Below are positions 11,943-23,961 of a DNA stretch of 64,000 nt, piece by piece. Where the stretch lies: positions 496,001-560,000 of the forward strand of contig MARA01000007.1 in assembly GCA_001792895.1 (NCBI GenBank). The letters are read 5' to 3'. Source of the DNA: Lentinus brumalis. Its lineage: Eukaryota > Basidiomycota > Agaricomycetes > Polyporales > Polyporaceae. Every line of letters starts with the position of its first letter. Position 1 is the first letter of the stretch. The notes under the pieces are model-generated. The model saw only the letters and a list, made by a program, of their open reading frames with translations. It was not told the origin of the DNA and did no database searches. The translations under genes were made by a program, and so were the position numbers.

Positions 11943-12322
11943 ACACCTGACAGGGACTAGAACTTTGGCGGAATGGCAGGTCATGATGACGGCGTAGCCA
12001 ACTTTTGACTATACTATGGAATAGTGGGACTATTTCTACCTCATCTCGTGGACGCGATTGAATGATGCTGTAAGTTAGTATAGAATTGCATCTCTTCTGA
12101 GCTTCGAAGTCGGTACGAGTCGCAGCAAGGCCAGGTGAGCGTCAAGGTTTCCCAATCGGACAGCCGACGGCGCCTGAAGCGACTGTGACGCATGCAGTGA
12201 GCAGCGCGCCGGCTTGCTCCTGTACCACCAACTCGCGGCAAATCGAAGTAACAAACCATGATCCTAGGTCTATCTGTTGGTCATTGAAACGCATTGAGGA
12301 CACCCTTGCTTCAATCTCGCCC

Positions 12323-14078
12323 ATGAACACCACCGCGGCGAATATCTCTTACGATGTGATCATCCGCATCTTGGACTGGCTTCGCGACGACTATTTATCT
12401 CTCTACCACTGCTCTGTGGCCAGCCGCACTTTTAGCGATGCCGCCGCAACTCTGCTCTACCGCAAGGTCACATATTCCCCCTCACAGAGCACCGTTCACC
12501 GCGTCCTGGACCTCAGGCAAAGGGACGACTTCCTGGTAAGTTTCGATTTCCTGATCTCGACACCGCATACGATAGAATGGTTGATTATCTACCTTAGACA
12601 GGTTTCTTTGCATCTGCCCGCCTTTCGCACAATGCCACTCGTGTGCGCCGATTAGAGATCAGCGGTGAGCTTTCTTTCATCTACCCCATTAATGAACGTC
12701 AGGGTGCTCACGCTCGTGCTACCAGGATACCTCTCAGCGCGCCCGCCGCCGCTCAACAAATTTCCAGCGCAACTGAGCGCAGCCGTCGAGTACTGGCCCA
12801 ACCTCCAAACGGTCATCTTTGCCCCGGCGCTCTATCACGACAGTACCTTCACGGACGCGCTCCCTCTCCTACTTCGGTTGTCTGCTCTTCGGGACCTTAC
12901 GGTGAATGGGGCATGCACGAACGATGCTCTCGCACCTGTACTGGTGCAAGTACGCGGCCTGGAGAGCTTGACGATCCAGTCTCCAAGTCGTGCGGTTCTC
13001 CAGCTCCTCCCGGAGTGGCTAGCAACGCTGCGCCCGACGTTGCGCAAGCTTCATTTCTCGGTACATCTGTATGATTTTTGCACTCGTTCCGTGAAGCTGA
13101 CATCAATCTCTCTTTTCAGGGAAGCTGCGGTTCGATAACCCCTGGCGTCCTGCGCTCGTTCGTCCCACATCTGCAATCAGTGTCCTCCTTTGCCCTCGGC
13201 TTGTCGTACTCGCTCACAGATGACGACGTCTTCAATTTCTGGACCAGCCTCCCGCATTTGACGAGCCTCGAGTTTAGGTACTATCTGGTATGTCGCACAT
13301 CATGCCTTCACTGACTATTTGCTGACGCGGCTACAGCAACTGCGGCCGTCGATCATACCACGTCTACCGAACCTCCGCCACCTGACGGTCCACTACACGC
13401 ACGTCACCACGAGGACTGATGCCGCCCATCTGTACAAGTGGATACGGCGCGTGATTACGCACTCTCCTCTGGCTTCGCTGCGTCTTGTGTGCGAGAGCGA
13501 GGTCTACGGTCCTGCGCCATCGTTCGATCCGCTCCTCGAGCATCTGTCTGCGCGGCACCCCGCGACGTTACGCAGGCTCGATATGAAGGACTGTCTCGTT
13601 GGCGATGCCGCTTTGCGCGAATTCTGCAGGAAGTGCGAGGCCCTCGAGGAGCTGTCTGTCGGTGTGTCTTTGGACACTCTGGTGAGTTAGTTCTGCACAT
13701 ATCCTGGGTACACCCTCACGAGCTCACTGCTTATGTCCACTGTGCAGCACGACTTCCCTCAATATACCTCTCGGCTCCGAAGGCTCCATACCGTGGCCTT
13801 CTGCGTTCGCAACACTAAGCGTCGGGTGGCGAGATCTCTACATTTCGCGAAGTCGTTTATACACCCGCAGTCCACGATACGTCGACTGACCGTTGATGGG
13901 ACGCGATATGAGGTTCGTAGGTAGTCCATTCCGTTTATGTCAGGCCAAAGCTCTTATCTCTTATTCACAGGGAAGCTGGGTTTCGACGAAGGATGCCGGC
14001 TCCGTCGACTTCCAAGTGGAGGAAGCGGACAGTCGGCCTCATCTATATCCGTGGGAGCTTGGTGTCATTGATAGATAA
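12323..14078 (+). CDS. F-box/LRR protein, seven exons, 466 aa
   Basis: Exons: 12323-12535, 12598-12664, 12726-13060, 13120-13287, 13337-13681, 13748-13912, 13971-14078. All joins are GT-AG, the phases agree and the sum is 467 codons. The N-terminus is an F-box-like segment (ISYDVIIRILDWL, then YHCSVASRTFSDAAATLLYRK). Then come leucine-rich repeats with spacing such as LRDLTVNG, LESLTIQS, LRHLTVHY and LRRLDMKDC, giving a solenoid for substrate recognition. It belongs to a different F-box subfamily from the pair at the window start. It sits between BTB genes on the same strand. Substrate unknown. Confidence 0.85.
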
Positions 14079-14350
14079 TCTCGCGTCCCATCTTCAATCT
14101 ACACGGGAAGCCCTTTATGACCACTTAGCGCGAACGCGGAAAACGTCGAAGCCGTATAGGCGAAGAGTATCGACCTCGCGAACTGAGTCAGAGGTCGCGG
14201 TCGCCGGTGACATGCGCGTGACGTCACGAATACGCAGAATTCCGGTTCGCGTGACAGGACGCGACTTGTCTTCCACGACCATCGTCGTCGCCGTCGCTCT
14301 CCCCTCCTCCTCATCTCCACGACCTCTGTTTGTGCACCCCTACAGACAGC

Positions 14351-15549
14351 ATGTCGGCCTCCCGTACTCCTCGTAAACGCGCTCGCTTGGACGGACCAGC
14401 GGACGACGAGCCGCCCCAAAGCCCCCAACCTGACGCAAACCCTGAGGAGCCCATGGCGAATGATGGAGGTGCAGCTGAATATACACGGGATGCGGAGTTT
14501 TGGCTTGAGGATGGAACAATGATCTTGGTTGCGGGCGACGTCGAGTTTCGCGTTTACAGTGGGCTTCTTGCAAAACACTCCCCGAGGCTCAAGGAGCTCT
14601 TCTCCGACACACAGTGCACACGTACGCTCTTGGTTGACGGTCGTTCCGAGATCTCCTGCCCGGTAGTCTGCCTGACCGACTCTCCTGACGACCTTCGACA
14701 TTTGCTACGTGCGTATATGCCCCAAGACGCGTCCAAGTATGAGTTTCCACAATCCCTTTGTTCGATAATATTGACCACTCGCAATCTAGTATCTACGAAT
14801 ACGAATACCCCTCCTTCGATGCGGTGTCCGCCTCGATTCGTCTGGGGCACAAGTATCAAATAATGTCGCTGTACCATCGGTCCCTGGAGTTCCTCAGAGA
14901 GAACTTCCCGGACGACTTCGATACGTACGACAAGCTCAACCAGTGGGTTCCCACCGGTTGGGCGATAGACGATGCCATCGGAGTCGTCAACCTGGCTCGG
15001 CTCATCGGCGAGACAACACTCCTGCCCACCGCGCTCCTCGCGTGCACAACACTAGGAGAGCAGATCGTCCGCGGATACCAACGCCAGAACGGCATGCAGG
15101 AGCACCTTACGATCGACGACCAGGCGCTCTGTATCAAGGCGAAGATCGAGATCCGCAAGGCACGCGTCGCGACGCTCTTCCGAATCCTTTGCCCTGCGCC
15201 TGCTAAGACGTGCAAGAACTCGTCTGGCTGCAGGACCACTCTACGCAAGGCGGTGTACAACTTGCACTCGACCATCGACGACTGGCTTGGCGACACCGAT
15301 GACCCGTTCACAGGGTACAAGACGTATATCAAGGGCGGAAAACTGGACGTGTGCGAGGTCTGCTTGCCCATGGTCGATGCTACGTCCGTGGCAGAGAGGC
15401 GGAAGCTGTGGAACCGTCTCCCGCTGCTGTTAGGCATCCAGGTGCCCGGATGGGGAGTGCCTCCCCGGCCCCGCAGTCTGCACCCGCGCAGTCATAGGTA
15501 TGTTCCTAGGGAGTTGCTACTGTGCGCGCAAAAGTTGAAGTACTTATGA
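14351..15549 (+). CDS. BTB/POZ family protein
   Basis: Exon 1 14351-14736, intron 14737-14789 (53 bp, GTATGA...CTAG), exon 2 from 14790. Contains PRKRARLDG, AEFWLEDGTMILVAGDVEFRV, SPDDLRHLLRAYMP, PSFDAVSASIRLGHKYQ, AIGVVNLARLIGE, a cysteine set (C-K-N-S-S-G-C and CEVC) and LWNRLPLLLGIQVPGW. It is a near-typical member and a useful reference for its damaged siblings. The stop at 15549 assumes no further splice; a GTATGT donor at 15498 and acceptor at 15559 would give an alternative C-terminus ending at 15650. Confidence 0.85.
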
Positions 15550-16074
15550 TGCTGCGCAGAAGGGTTCCGGACGGCCTGGGTAGTCGACATGTGCTGTATC
15601 TGTGGGGCTTGCCTGTACGTCCGGGTGTTTCACGACATGCCATGAACTGATGTCAACTGTTGAACAGGCCTGGACTTGTTATTACTGTACCCCTGTATGA
15701 GCAACGTCCTCCATGCTGACGCGTATGCATAAGGCCGAATGTGCCGTTCCTTGCGTCGCATTCGAGTGCCCGGCCTGACAAGCTTCAGGAGAGGACCAGG
15801 AAATTATTTCCCGTACGACAATACATATGAAACTACTGGCCCTTTCACAGTCGTATTGTCGTACGTGTCTAGGCGTGTGTACTTGAAGCAGAGACCTGCT
15901 GTCCGGAGAATGTGACGACACATGCGCGCCTACGCGTGACATAACGCGTCGTTGACGCGTCGTCTGGATTTTCGGGCGCAGCGCCTCTTCGACCCTCCCT
16001 CTCTTACCACCGTCCGCCACCATAGTCCCTCCACCTGACCATATTCCTTCCGGCAAGCATCTACAGCGTTGAGC
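15550..16074. other. Intergenic region
   Basis: No gene seen. Its right end runs into a decayed BTB copy whose own N-terminal leader is no longer readable. Confidence 0.4.
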
Positions 16075-16620
16075 AGGGACACGGAGTTCTGGTTCGACGA
16101 CGGCACCATCATCCTGGACTCCGGAGAGTCGAGTTCCTCGTGTACAAGGGACTTCTCGCCAGCCACTCCCCTGTTCTGAAGGAGATGTTCGCGAAACCAC
16201 ATGGTTCGCGTTCAGTACCCGCGGGCGATGGGTCTGAGTCGGTCATATGCCCGTATATTCGCCTCTCCGACTCACCGCAGGAGTTGCGCCACGTGTTGCG
16301 CGTGTTCATCATGGCTGTCAGAAAGTCTGGGTACGCAGACTGGTCCTTCTTTGTACGCACTCGCTGGAAGCGCAGTAGGCTCATTATTTTCAGCGACTGC
16401 ACATCTTACATGATTTCAGCTTACATTCGATGCAATGGGTACCGTCAGGGTCAGGATGGGACGACATCCACGCCGGTGGGGTTGTCAACCTCGCGCGACT
16501 CACAGGAGAGTTGCTCATGCTCACACCGTCCTTCTCAGTGCTGCCTGACAGGTCCCCATCCCCGGGCAACATCATGATTTGGAGAACGTCAGCCATTCAG
16601 ACACGCCGTCTCCCATGCTT
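16075..16620 (+). pseudogene. Decayed BTB/POZ family gene
   Basis: It begins with the family box (TEFWFDDGTIIL near 16080-16115), then a frameshift, then VEFLVYKGLLASHSPVLKEMF and LSDSPQELRHVLRVF in another frame, and the donor GTACGC at about 16331 in the family's intron position. After the intron it reads FDA and jumps to QWVPSGSGW, then GGVVNLARLTGELL, so about 50 codons including the LGHKYQM region are deleted. Similarity fades after about 16560. Multiple lesions make this a pseudogene. It shows that the BTB cluster undergoes birth and death. Confidence 0.75.
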
Positions 16621-17173
16621 TCGAAGCTGCAATGCGGAGCTCTGGTCATACTTCATCATTGGCGCGCGCCGTCTCGCTGGGGTGTCGAATCTGCAACCGG
16701 GCTTACGGTCTTTGGTGCCAAGGTGCGGTTCCCTCACAAGAAGCGCTGTCACGGACTCAACGTGGCCGGGATGCCAGACCTTTGACGCGCAGGGCTCGTC
16801 CTGCCGTCATTTTAGGCGCGAATCTCGTACCGCCGCGGCGGCGGCGAGGAAGGTCCACTCAGACTCAGCAAGCCTCGGGCACACGGTGTGCCGTCTAAGG
16901 CACCGCCTCTACCAATAACAGCAGTGCGTCTACCTCCCACGTCGTTCCGTCTGCCGGAGCGCGAGCATCGAGTGCATGAGTAGGAGGGAACTGCATTGAC
17001 AGGCGTTGGACAGGCGCGACACCTCTTAGCACGATGACCTTCTCCGTGCCAGCAATCCGCTCGGTATCGGATTGCAGCCTGCGAGCCGTTTCCGCATATG
17101 CTGCAGCGTGCAGCCCAGGAGGGGCACGCGTGCTTCCACGATACTACACCTTTTGCTCTGGTGCCCCTTGACA
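16621..17173. other. Intergenic region after the BTB pseudogene
   Basis: No gene supported; the left part is probably unrecognisable BTB remnant. The right end is promoter for the membrane-protein gene at 17174. Confidence 0.4.
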
Positions 17174-18631
17174 ATGCTGTCTTCAGACCCGGGACCCCTC
17201 TACATCGATAGCTATGCGGTATGTGTCAGCGCAACCCCAGTCAGTCAGCCGTCTCACGCCACGTTTCACACACAGCAACGTGTGGAGCGAGACCTGCTGA
17301 ACTCACGAATCGTCGCGCTCGTCCTCGAGTCGATGCTCTATGGCGTGTTCATGTTGACGTACTGCATGGGCATCGGAGAGTTGCTAGGCAGCAAACAGCC
17401 GAATGGCCTGTTGAAGCGCAACAGAATGCTGCTCGTGGTCAATACTGTGATGTTCGGACTTGCAACAACGGTGCGTTGTCTCGAATATCCGGTATTCAAT
17501 TCATCATCCGCGTAGCTGATGCCCGGTGTCTTTGCAGCACTTTTTGCTGACGACACAGACCACGATGAATGGGTTCGTGGCCATCGTGATCAGAGGAGCC
17601 GACAGAGAGAACGTGTACGATACGTTCCTCCAGTCTACGCACTTCGGTTCTACCGCCGACATAGCGCAGTTCTACATCTACGTCACGCAGACTCTCATAG
17701 GAGACATATTCATGGTGAGGTGCCTACTTGCTTGGGGTGGAGTTGCATTTGACGCTTCTCGTAGGTCTGCCGTCTATTCGTAGTATGGAATGACAAACGG
17801 GCTGTCGTCGCCCTCCCGGTCATCCTCATCCTGATTGATACTGGTGCGTAGAGCTATAAACACCAGCTTTTGCAATGCGAGGCGCTAATCGTTGTGCAGT
17901 TAGCGGCTACGCATGTGTACCGCTTGGACTGATGGGCAAGCTCGTTCTATCGCTCGCATTCTTCAGCTTCTCGTTCTTTACCAACATGTTCTGCACAGGT
18001 ACTCCCGTCTCAATCATTTTGCGGCGCATGTATCCTGACTTGTACGCAATCCTACAGTTCTCATCATGTGGCGCCTCCTGCAGGCAGACAAGGTCCTGCA
18101 CGCAGACTGGCGGTTTCGCTCGCGCGCCTGGTTCAACCTCGTGCGGTACCGCCGCGTCGTAGAAGCGATCGTCCAGTCCGCGGCGATCTACTCGACCGCG
18201 TCCATTGCGCTCGTCGTGACATCCTTCCTCAGCCCCAACATCGGCTACGTTGCATGTCTCTCGGTCTTTCCACAGCTCATCGTGCGTTCCTGCTTCACCT
18301 GAGCGTCGTTCTGGACTAAACTGATACCGGATACTGACGGACCCGCGATCACCCTTAGGGTGTGGTGTTCACGCTCATCGTCATTCAGATTGCGCGCAAG
18401 TCTGCGCTGTCGAACTTCGTGAACAATCAGTCACCGGAGTGGCAAGACGTGCGCATAGTGGGTGCAGCAATCAACACGAAGGGTCATACACGGGCAATGG
18501 ATCTGGAGATGCATATGGCGTCGGGCATGACGGGCTCAGATAGCGAAGGAACCTTGGGGACTGAGCGAGAGGCGGCGCGATATAATCCCTCCGCCGAGCC
18601 TACTAGTACAAGCACGGAGGGTATGTCGTGA
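17174..18631 (+). CDS. Seven-transmembrane-type membrane protein, agaricomycete family, 363 aa
   Basis: Exons: 17174-17218, 17276-17470, 17538-17714, 17765-17843, 17900-17998, 18058-18281, 18359-18631, all GT-AG with agreeing phases. Hydrophobic helices appear in order: LVLESMLYGVFMLTY, LVVNTVMFGLA, FYIYVTQTLIGDIFM-VCRLFVVW, AVVALPVILILIDT, LVLSLAFFSFSFFTNMF-VLIMWRLL, IVQSAAIYSTASIALVV and the last exon's VVFTLIVIQIARK. The C-terminal tail is cytoplasm-like and hydrophilic. Such mushroom proteins are usually annotated as hypothetical 7TM proteins, with receptor-like topology but no demonstrated ligand. A paralogue at 28160-29544 shares every intron position. Confidence 0.85.
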
Positions 18632-18813
18632 ATCTTTCAGGGACTGGCTCCTCGACCGGTGCGAATGCCGTGTGACCATGGACGTGACCTGAACGGTGGA
18701 CGCTCGACCGTCACTTTGAGCGCTCTTGTCGTTCCTTTTCAACTCACCGAGCCACCTACTACATTGTACTAGTGACCTGAATCGCTACTTCTCTATCTCG
18801 CGATTTGTGGATT

Positions 18814-19880
18814 ATGGCCAACGTCCGGGCTAACAAGCGGTCAAGAACGCAATCCGACGATGAATCCGAGGGATGCGCGATCAGGAGGACAGATGAAGAG
18901 TTCTGGTATGAGGACGGGACAGTTATCCTCGCTGCAGGAGATGTCGACTTTCGCGTATTCAAGGGAATCCTTGCGGAGCACTCGCCGGTCTTTAAGGATA
19001 TGTTCTCCCTTCCGCAGCCCCCTCTTGCTAACGGACAGGTCCCATCGTCTTGCCCCGTCGTCCACCTTTCTGACTCGCCGGACGACATCAGGGCGCTCCT
19101 CCGCGTTTGCATGCCAAAGACAAACTCCAAGTAAGTTGGCAGACTACACTGTTGGAATGCAACTCGAACTCTGATCATTATTGCGACAGCCCGTTCACGC
19201 AAGACGATCCATCGTACGAGACCATCGCCGGCTCTATCCGGCTTGGACACAAGTACGAGATCTGCGAACTCGTAGATCATGCTCTGGGCTACCTCAAAAG
19301 ATACTACACTGTGGACTACAGCCAGTGGAAGGCCCTCAAGATAGTGGTCCCTCCCCGATTCCAGTTGATGCACGCCATAGGCGTAGTCAACCTCGCACGC
19401 CTCACCGACTGCGAGACCATCCTGCCGACCGCGCTGTACCAATGCTGCCAGCTGGATGGCGAGCTGGTCAAGGGCTTTGCACGCGCGGACGGTACCCGTG
19501 AATGTCTCAGCGTGGACGACCTGGCGCTGTGCGTGGCGGCCCGTGCCAACCTCATGCAGGAGAGCGTCGGCATCGCGCTGCGGATCTGCGCCCCCGTTCT
19601 ATCCCTCTCGTGCACCCACCCAGCTCATTGTGCGCTTGCCTTCAATAGTTATTTGCACACCGGAAGGCTCGATCCCTTGGAGGTCTGCAACACGCACCCG
19701 CTCTGGTCAGCAGCGTCCATGGTGAACGGGGTGTGCCAGATGCTCTGCGATAGCTGCTGGCATATGCTGTGTGAGCGCAACACCAGCGAGCGAGTGCGAT
19801 TCTGGGACCGCCTGCCGGCTGTGTTGGGCATTGAGGTGCAGGGATGGAACGCAGGCGCGGCAGCGGTCCTTCAGCAGTGA
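18814..19880 (+). CDS. BTB/POZ family protein, 335 aa
   Basis: Exon 1 18814-19130, intron 19131-19189 (59 bp), exon 2 19190-19880; phase 2 as in the family. Motifs: NKRSRTQSDDES basic/acidic leader, EEFWYEDGTVILAAGDVDFRV, HSPVFKDMFSL, SPDDIRALLRVCMP, SIRLGHKYEI, HAIGVVNLARLT, GFARADGTRECL, cysteines (C-T-H-P-A-H-C, then CDSC) and DRLPAVLGIEVQGW. The C-terminal linker contains extra cysteines (CNTHPLW, GVCQMLC) compared with its siblings. ATG 18814 is the first ATG in frame. Confidence 0.85.
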
Positions 19881-20811
19881 ACGAGGATCTCGGACAACAT
19901 CGCCGTACTTGAAGGTGAGTAGTCTGTCCAAGTTGTGACTTGTAAACTGTACGCTGACAGCCGATCGCAAGGCGCAGTCATCTCACGAGTCAGCTCAGAT
20001 ACTCCGCTTGGTTCATTTGTCAATTGGTCGCCTTGTGTCGGCTCAGCGAAAGATCCCCATTCTCGTCACATGTCGCCCATCAGCATTGACACGACTCAGA
20101 CAGCCGTGTTCGATGACGATCCCAAATTTCGAATCCTACTTGGCGATGCGTCTAAATTTCCGAAGAATATGTTTCCCAACTTCCGCACATGCTCGGCGGG
20201 CCTGATTTCTCTGCAGCTCTTGTTCAGCTCCCTCATCGCGGCGAGCTCCCACCCGGCGGCCCGGCCGGCGATGCGTGCTGTAGAGTACTGGCGCGACCAT
20301 CGTGACATGACGCGCCGGACCTTCCAGATCTCTACAAACGGCAGGGGCCCTCGTTACGCTTCCTATGATTTCTGCTCAAGTACAATCTTCATCTGCTCCC
20401 TGCGACATGGCTCACTTCCTCGATCGTCAGCATGTGCCAAATGGTCACTAGTAGTAGGGTGTGGAATGTGCTCGATCTAGGTAGCTGTGAATGTATTCTT
20501 GAATCTCGATGGTGGTGTTCATTGCTCGGTGCCTACCAGACTTCTTCATCACCGATAGCGGGCAAGCTTGCCAGTGGGTATGCTGCCAGACGGCGAGCTT
20601 AGGTGTGATGTTTCGCGTCACGTCACGCGTCTGTCACCCTGCCGCAGTGAGCGCCAGCAGGCTTGCACGCAACCACTCCTCGATCCGCATCACTGACTAA
20701 GTGATTCCTACTGCTGGGAAATAAGGTAAATGCCTTGTTTACCCCGTACACCATGGTGTCACGTCGGCCTCATGCATACTTACAACTAGTACTCCAGTAT
20801 CTGTGGATAAT
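19881..20811. other. Intergenic region, no gene assigned
   Basis: A 181-codon open frame (19935-20480, plus) exists but shows no family resemblance and no splice signals tying it to neighbours. I treat it as chance or the remains of an unidentified gene. Confidence 0.4.
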
Positions 20812-21943
20812 ATGGCCGGATCGTCAAGTTCTACGACGGTGGCCTCGAGCAAGCGTCCGCGAGAAGATGCAATTCAGGCTGGGACCACGACTCAAGCAAA
20901 GAAGAGACGAAATGCTGCAATTGAACCCGTGCGGGACGAAGACTTCTGGTACGAAGACGGGACGATCATCCTGGTGGCGCGAAACGTGCAGTTCCGTGTC
21001 TACAGAGGCGTTCTCGCGGATCACTCGTCCGTGTTCGCAAACATGTTCTCATTTCCACATCCCACCTCTCGCCCACCAAACGCCGCACCTGCGGATTGTC
21101 CTGTTGTGCACCTCGATGATAGTCCAGAAGACCTCCGGCACATTCTTCGAGCTCTGCTCCCAAAGAAGAGCGCGTAAGTGTCATTGCAGGTATCTGCTGT
21201 CATTAGCTGGAGACTAAATCTCGGCATCGGATAGCTTCGTAGAGCTTGAAGGACCTACGTTCTACGAGATATCGGCCTACGTGCGACTGGGCAACAGATA
21301 CCAGATCGATGCGCTATTGAACCACTCCCTCTCGTACCTGAAGAGGTGCTTCCCCACCGACTTCGACGCCAGACAGGAGTGGCTGAGTGACAACTACGGT
21401 CAGGTACCGGTCGAATGGGGGGACCGCGATGCCATGGTCTTCGCCATCGGCGTCGTCAACCTTTCACGACTCGCTAACGTCGACACGATCCTACCCAGCG
21501 CCCTGGCAGTCTGCTGCTGTCTCACAGCCAAGCAGCTCGTAGCCGGCTTCAACCGCGAAGACGGGAGTCCGGAGCGACTAAGCGAAGAGGACTTGATACG
21601 GTGCATTGCAGGCATGCGTCAGCTGACATACGAGGCTTCGGCCGCGGTTGTGGCGGCATTCGCCCGCTTCAGCCCGCGGGCGTGCAAGGCTGGGACGGCA
21701 TGCCAGAATGCGATACAAGAGCTACTTCGTGACTACGCCGAGGAGGCGCCATACTTCCCAGTCGACAATCCTTTCAGAGATTGGGAAGGCTGGATCACGG
21801 AATACTGGAAAGAATCAGTTTGTCACGAATGTCGCGTGGAGGTTCGGGAGCGGTTCCGGGCCCAGCAGAGGAAGATGTGGGCGAGGCTACCACAAATCTT
21901 TGAACTCACTGTGGACGGTTGGCCGCGAGAAGAGGAAGACTGA
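20812..21943 (+). CDS. BTB/POZ family protein, 356 aa
   Basis: Exon 1 20812-21173, intron 21174-21234 (61 bp), exon 2 21235-21943. N-terminal basic clusters (SSKRPRED, KKRRNA) precede EDFWYEDGTIILVARNVQFRV, DHSSVFANMFSF and SPEDLRHILRALLP. Exon 2 has ISAYVRLGNRYQI, a longer loop before AIGVVNLSRLA, GFNREDGSPERL, C-terminal cysteines (C-K-A-G-T-A-C, CHEC), WARLPQIFELTVDGW and an acidic tail. It is one of the more divergent members. Confidence 0.85.
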
Positions 21944-22037
21944 ATGGAGTATACGGACTGTACTGAATGAGAGCGCACATAGTACACGGTTGTGCAGTGC
22001 GACTCTACGAGCGCACCTGTCGGCTTAACGCGTCAAA

Positions 22038-23310
22038 TTACCGAACATAAGACCAAGTCTCATCGTCCGCCTCTGCCGAAATCGTGGATACCTCCTTGAA
22101 CTCGCCTGACCCCAAGAGAAAACACTTGTAGAATGCCTCCTCGCCCCATTCGTAGATGACGGTTCTGAGAGTCGCGGATCCCCTCAAGACTGCCTCTGCG
22201 AAGCGTCGGATCTCGGCGCGCTTCCTCTCGTCCGGATACAGGTGATGGGTGCGCGCACGCGTCCACGCCGGAGACCAAACGAGGGTATGCAAGGCTGGTG
22301 GGAGGTTCGACGCGTCGACGGCATCGTCCGCATGACTGAGATAGCACATAGCCTGGGGGTCGATGCGAGAGTCAGTACTCTACAGTGAGTCCGGGGAAGG
22401 ACTGTCCACTCACATTCGCATGGGGCTGACAATGACGCACATGCAGGAACGTGAGGCGCGAACATCCGTTCCATGCATGCCCGTTGGTCGGGTACAGCCG
22501 CCCTTGCTGCTTCCAGACGTTCTGCTCCAGCCGCAAGCTGGCGAGCTGCGGTCCCACGGCGTGTATGATCCCAGCGATGTCGTCTTCCGACATCACAGAC
22601 GTGACGTTCAGGTGCGTCAGGCGGCGAAGATGGTCATCGCTCAGCCCAGCGAGTAGGCGGTACGGACAGGACAGTACGCGGATACGGCGCAGGCCGAGCG
22701 TCTCGAAGTCCTCCGCATCGCGGTGGTAGAGGCGGAGCTCCTCGAGCCTCTGCTGGCTCTTCAGGAACGCGACCGTCGGCTGGTCCAGCACGAGATGTTC
22801 GCCAACGATCCGCAGGAGGCGGACCCTTGTCTTGTCGAACACCGCGGCGATTGTGCGCATCGCGTTTCGGTCGCAAATGGTGATAGAGGTGAGTCTCCGG
22901 AGCTTCTCGAGAGCGGTGCCGACTATTCTGCATCTGTTCATATCAAGAGAGCGGTCTAGTATCGCGTCAGGATCTTCATCGAAGGTCCCATTCGCGACGT
23001 CGAAGGCGCGGGTCACAGAAGAGTGAGCCTTATTGTCAGGCCACTGGGCGAAGGAGATGGCCTTTACCGACCGCGCGAGGCGGGGTGCGGAGGAGACAGT
23101 GTCGGCGAACACCATGGCAGCGCGGAGGGAGGCGAGGTGGGGCTCATGATACAAGACGGATTCTGCCTCCGCACGCACGGCTTTGGAGAAAAGGAGCAAC
23201 TGTGCGGCGTCGTGTTGACTATATGCTCGCACAAATTCGAAGACATTCCTCCAGAGCTCGACAGGCACGTATGCACGACCGGGCGATATGCTGCTCGAGT
23301 CATCGTTCAC
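22038..23310 (-). CDS. F-box-like/LRR protein, 403 aa
   Basis: Exon 1 22414-23310, intron 22353-22413 (61 bp), exon 2 22038-22352; phase 0. The N-terminus (YVPVELWRNVFEFV, then HDAAQLLLFSKAVRAEAESVLY) fits a fungal F-box-like segment. After that come leucine-rich stretches (LRRLTSITICD, LRRLTHLNVTS, LRLEQNVW) and a C-terminal segment (LRTVIYEWGEEAFYKCFLL) typical of this class of basidiomycete F-box proteins. It lies on the opposite strand to the preceding BTB gene, tail to tail (95 bp). Probable SCF adaptor; target unknown. Confidence 0.75.
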
Positions 23311-23961
23311 GAGCTGGTCTTCCTGTCGAACAAAATCAGACCATGTAGAGCTGGTTAGGGAAGACGCTCACTGACTTCTGCGCACTCCGCGTCTCCAAGC
23401 GACTCTGGAGAGTAGGGTGGAGCGCCGTCGCGAAGATCGATATACGGGAACGGGGAGCCATCACCTCGATGTTTGGAGACCATAGCTGGAGGAAGACTGT
23501 AGATGCTTCGAAGTAGGAGAGAGATCGCGGTACAAGGGAGAAACCTGAGTTGTGAATTTGTCGACCGCTCGAAGTTCTGTGCTGCGGTGCGGTCCCGGCC
23601 GGCGGCGAGAAGCACATATGACTTGACTGGGTTTCTCACAAGCTTTCGCCGAGCCTGCACCTCGGGAAACGTCACTGCGACTCAACTGACAATCTGGGAG
23701 CGACCATCCAGGCGGGCAGCCTGAAGCCGATGCTGCTTTGTGATTATAAGGCCCAAGGGTGCATTTTGAAGAGTAACGTACGAGTCAAGATCGCAGAACA
23801 TCATGAGGATCATATGAGCCGAACTGGCAAGGGATGCAGCCTAACATATAAATTCCGGCGGTTTTCGTAGTTGCGCCCCGTTGGTGTCCGGATGTGCGCA
23901 CGCCCTGATTGATCGTTTAGTAAAAAAGACCAGCAGTAATGGTTCGAAAGCTGTACGTACC
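23311..23961. other. Intergenic region
   Basis: Contains the 5' side of the minus-strand F-box gene and the 3' side of the next minus-strand BTB gene. No separate gene seen. Confidence 0.4.
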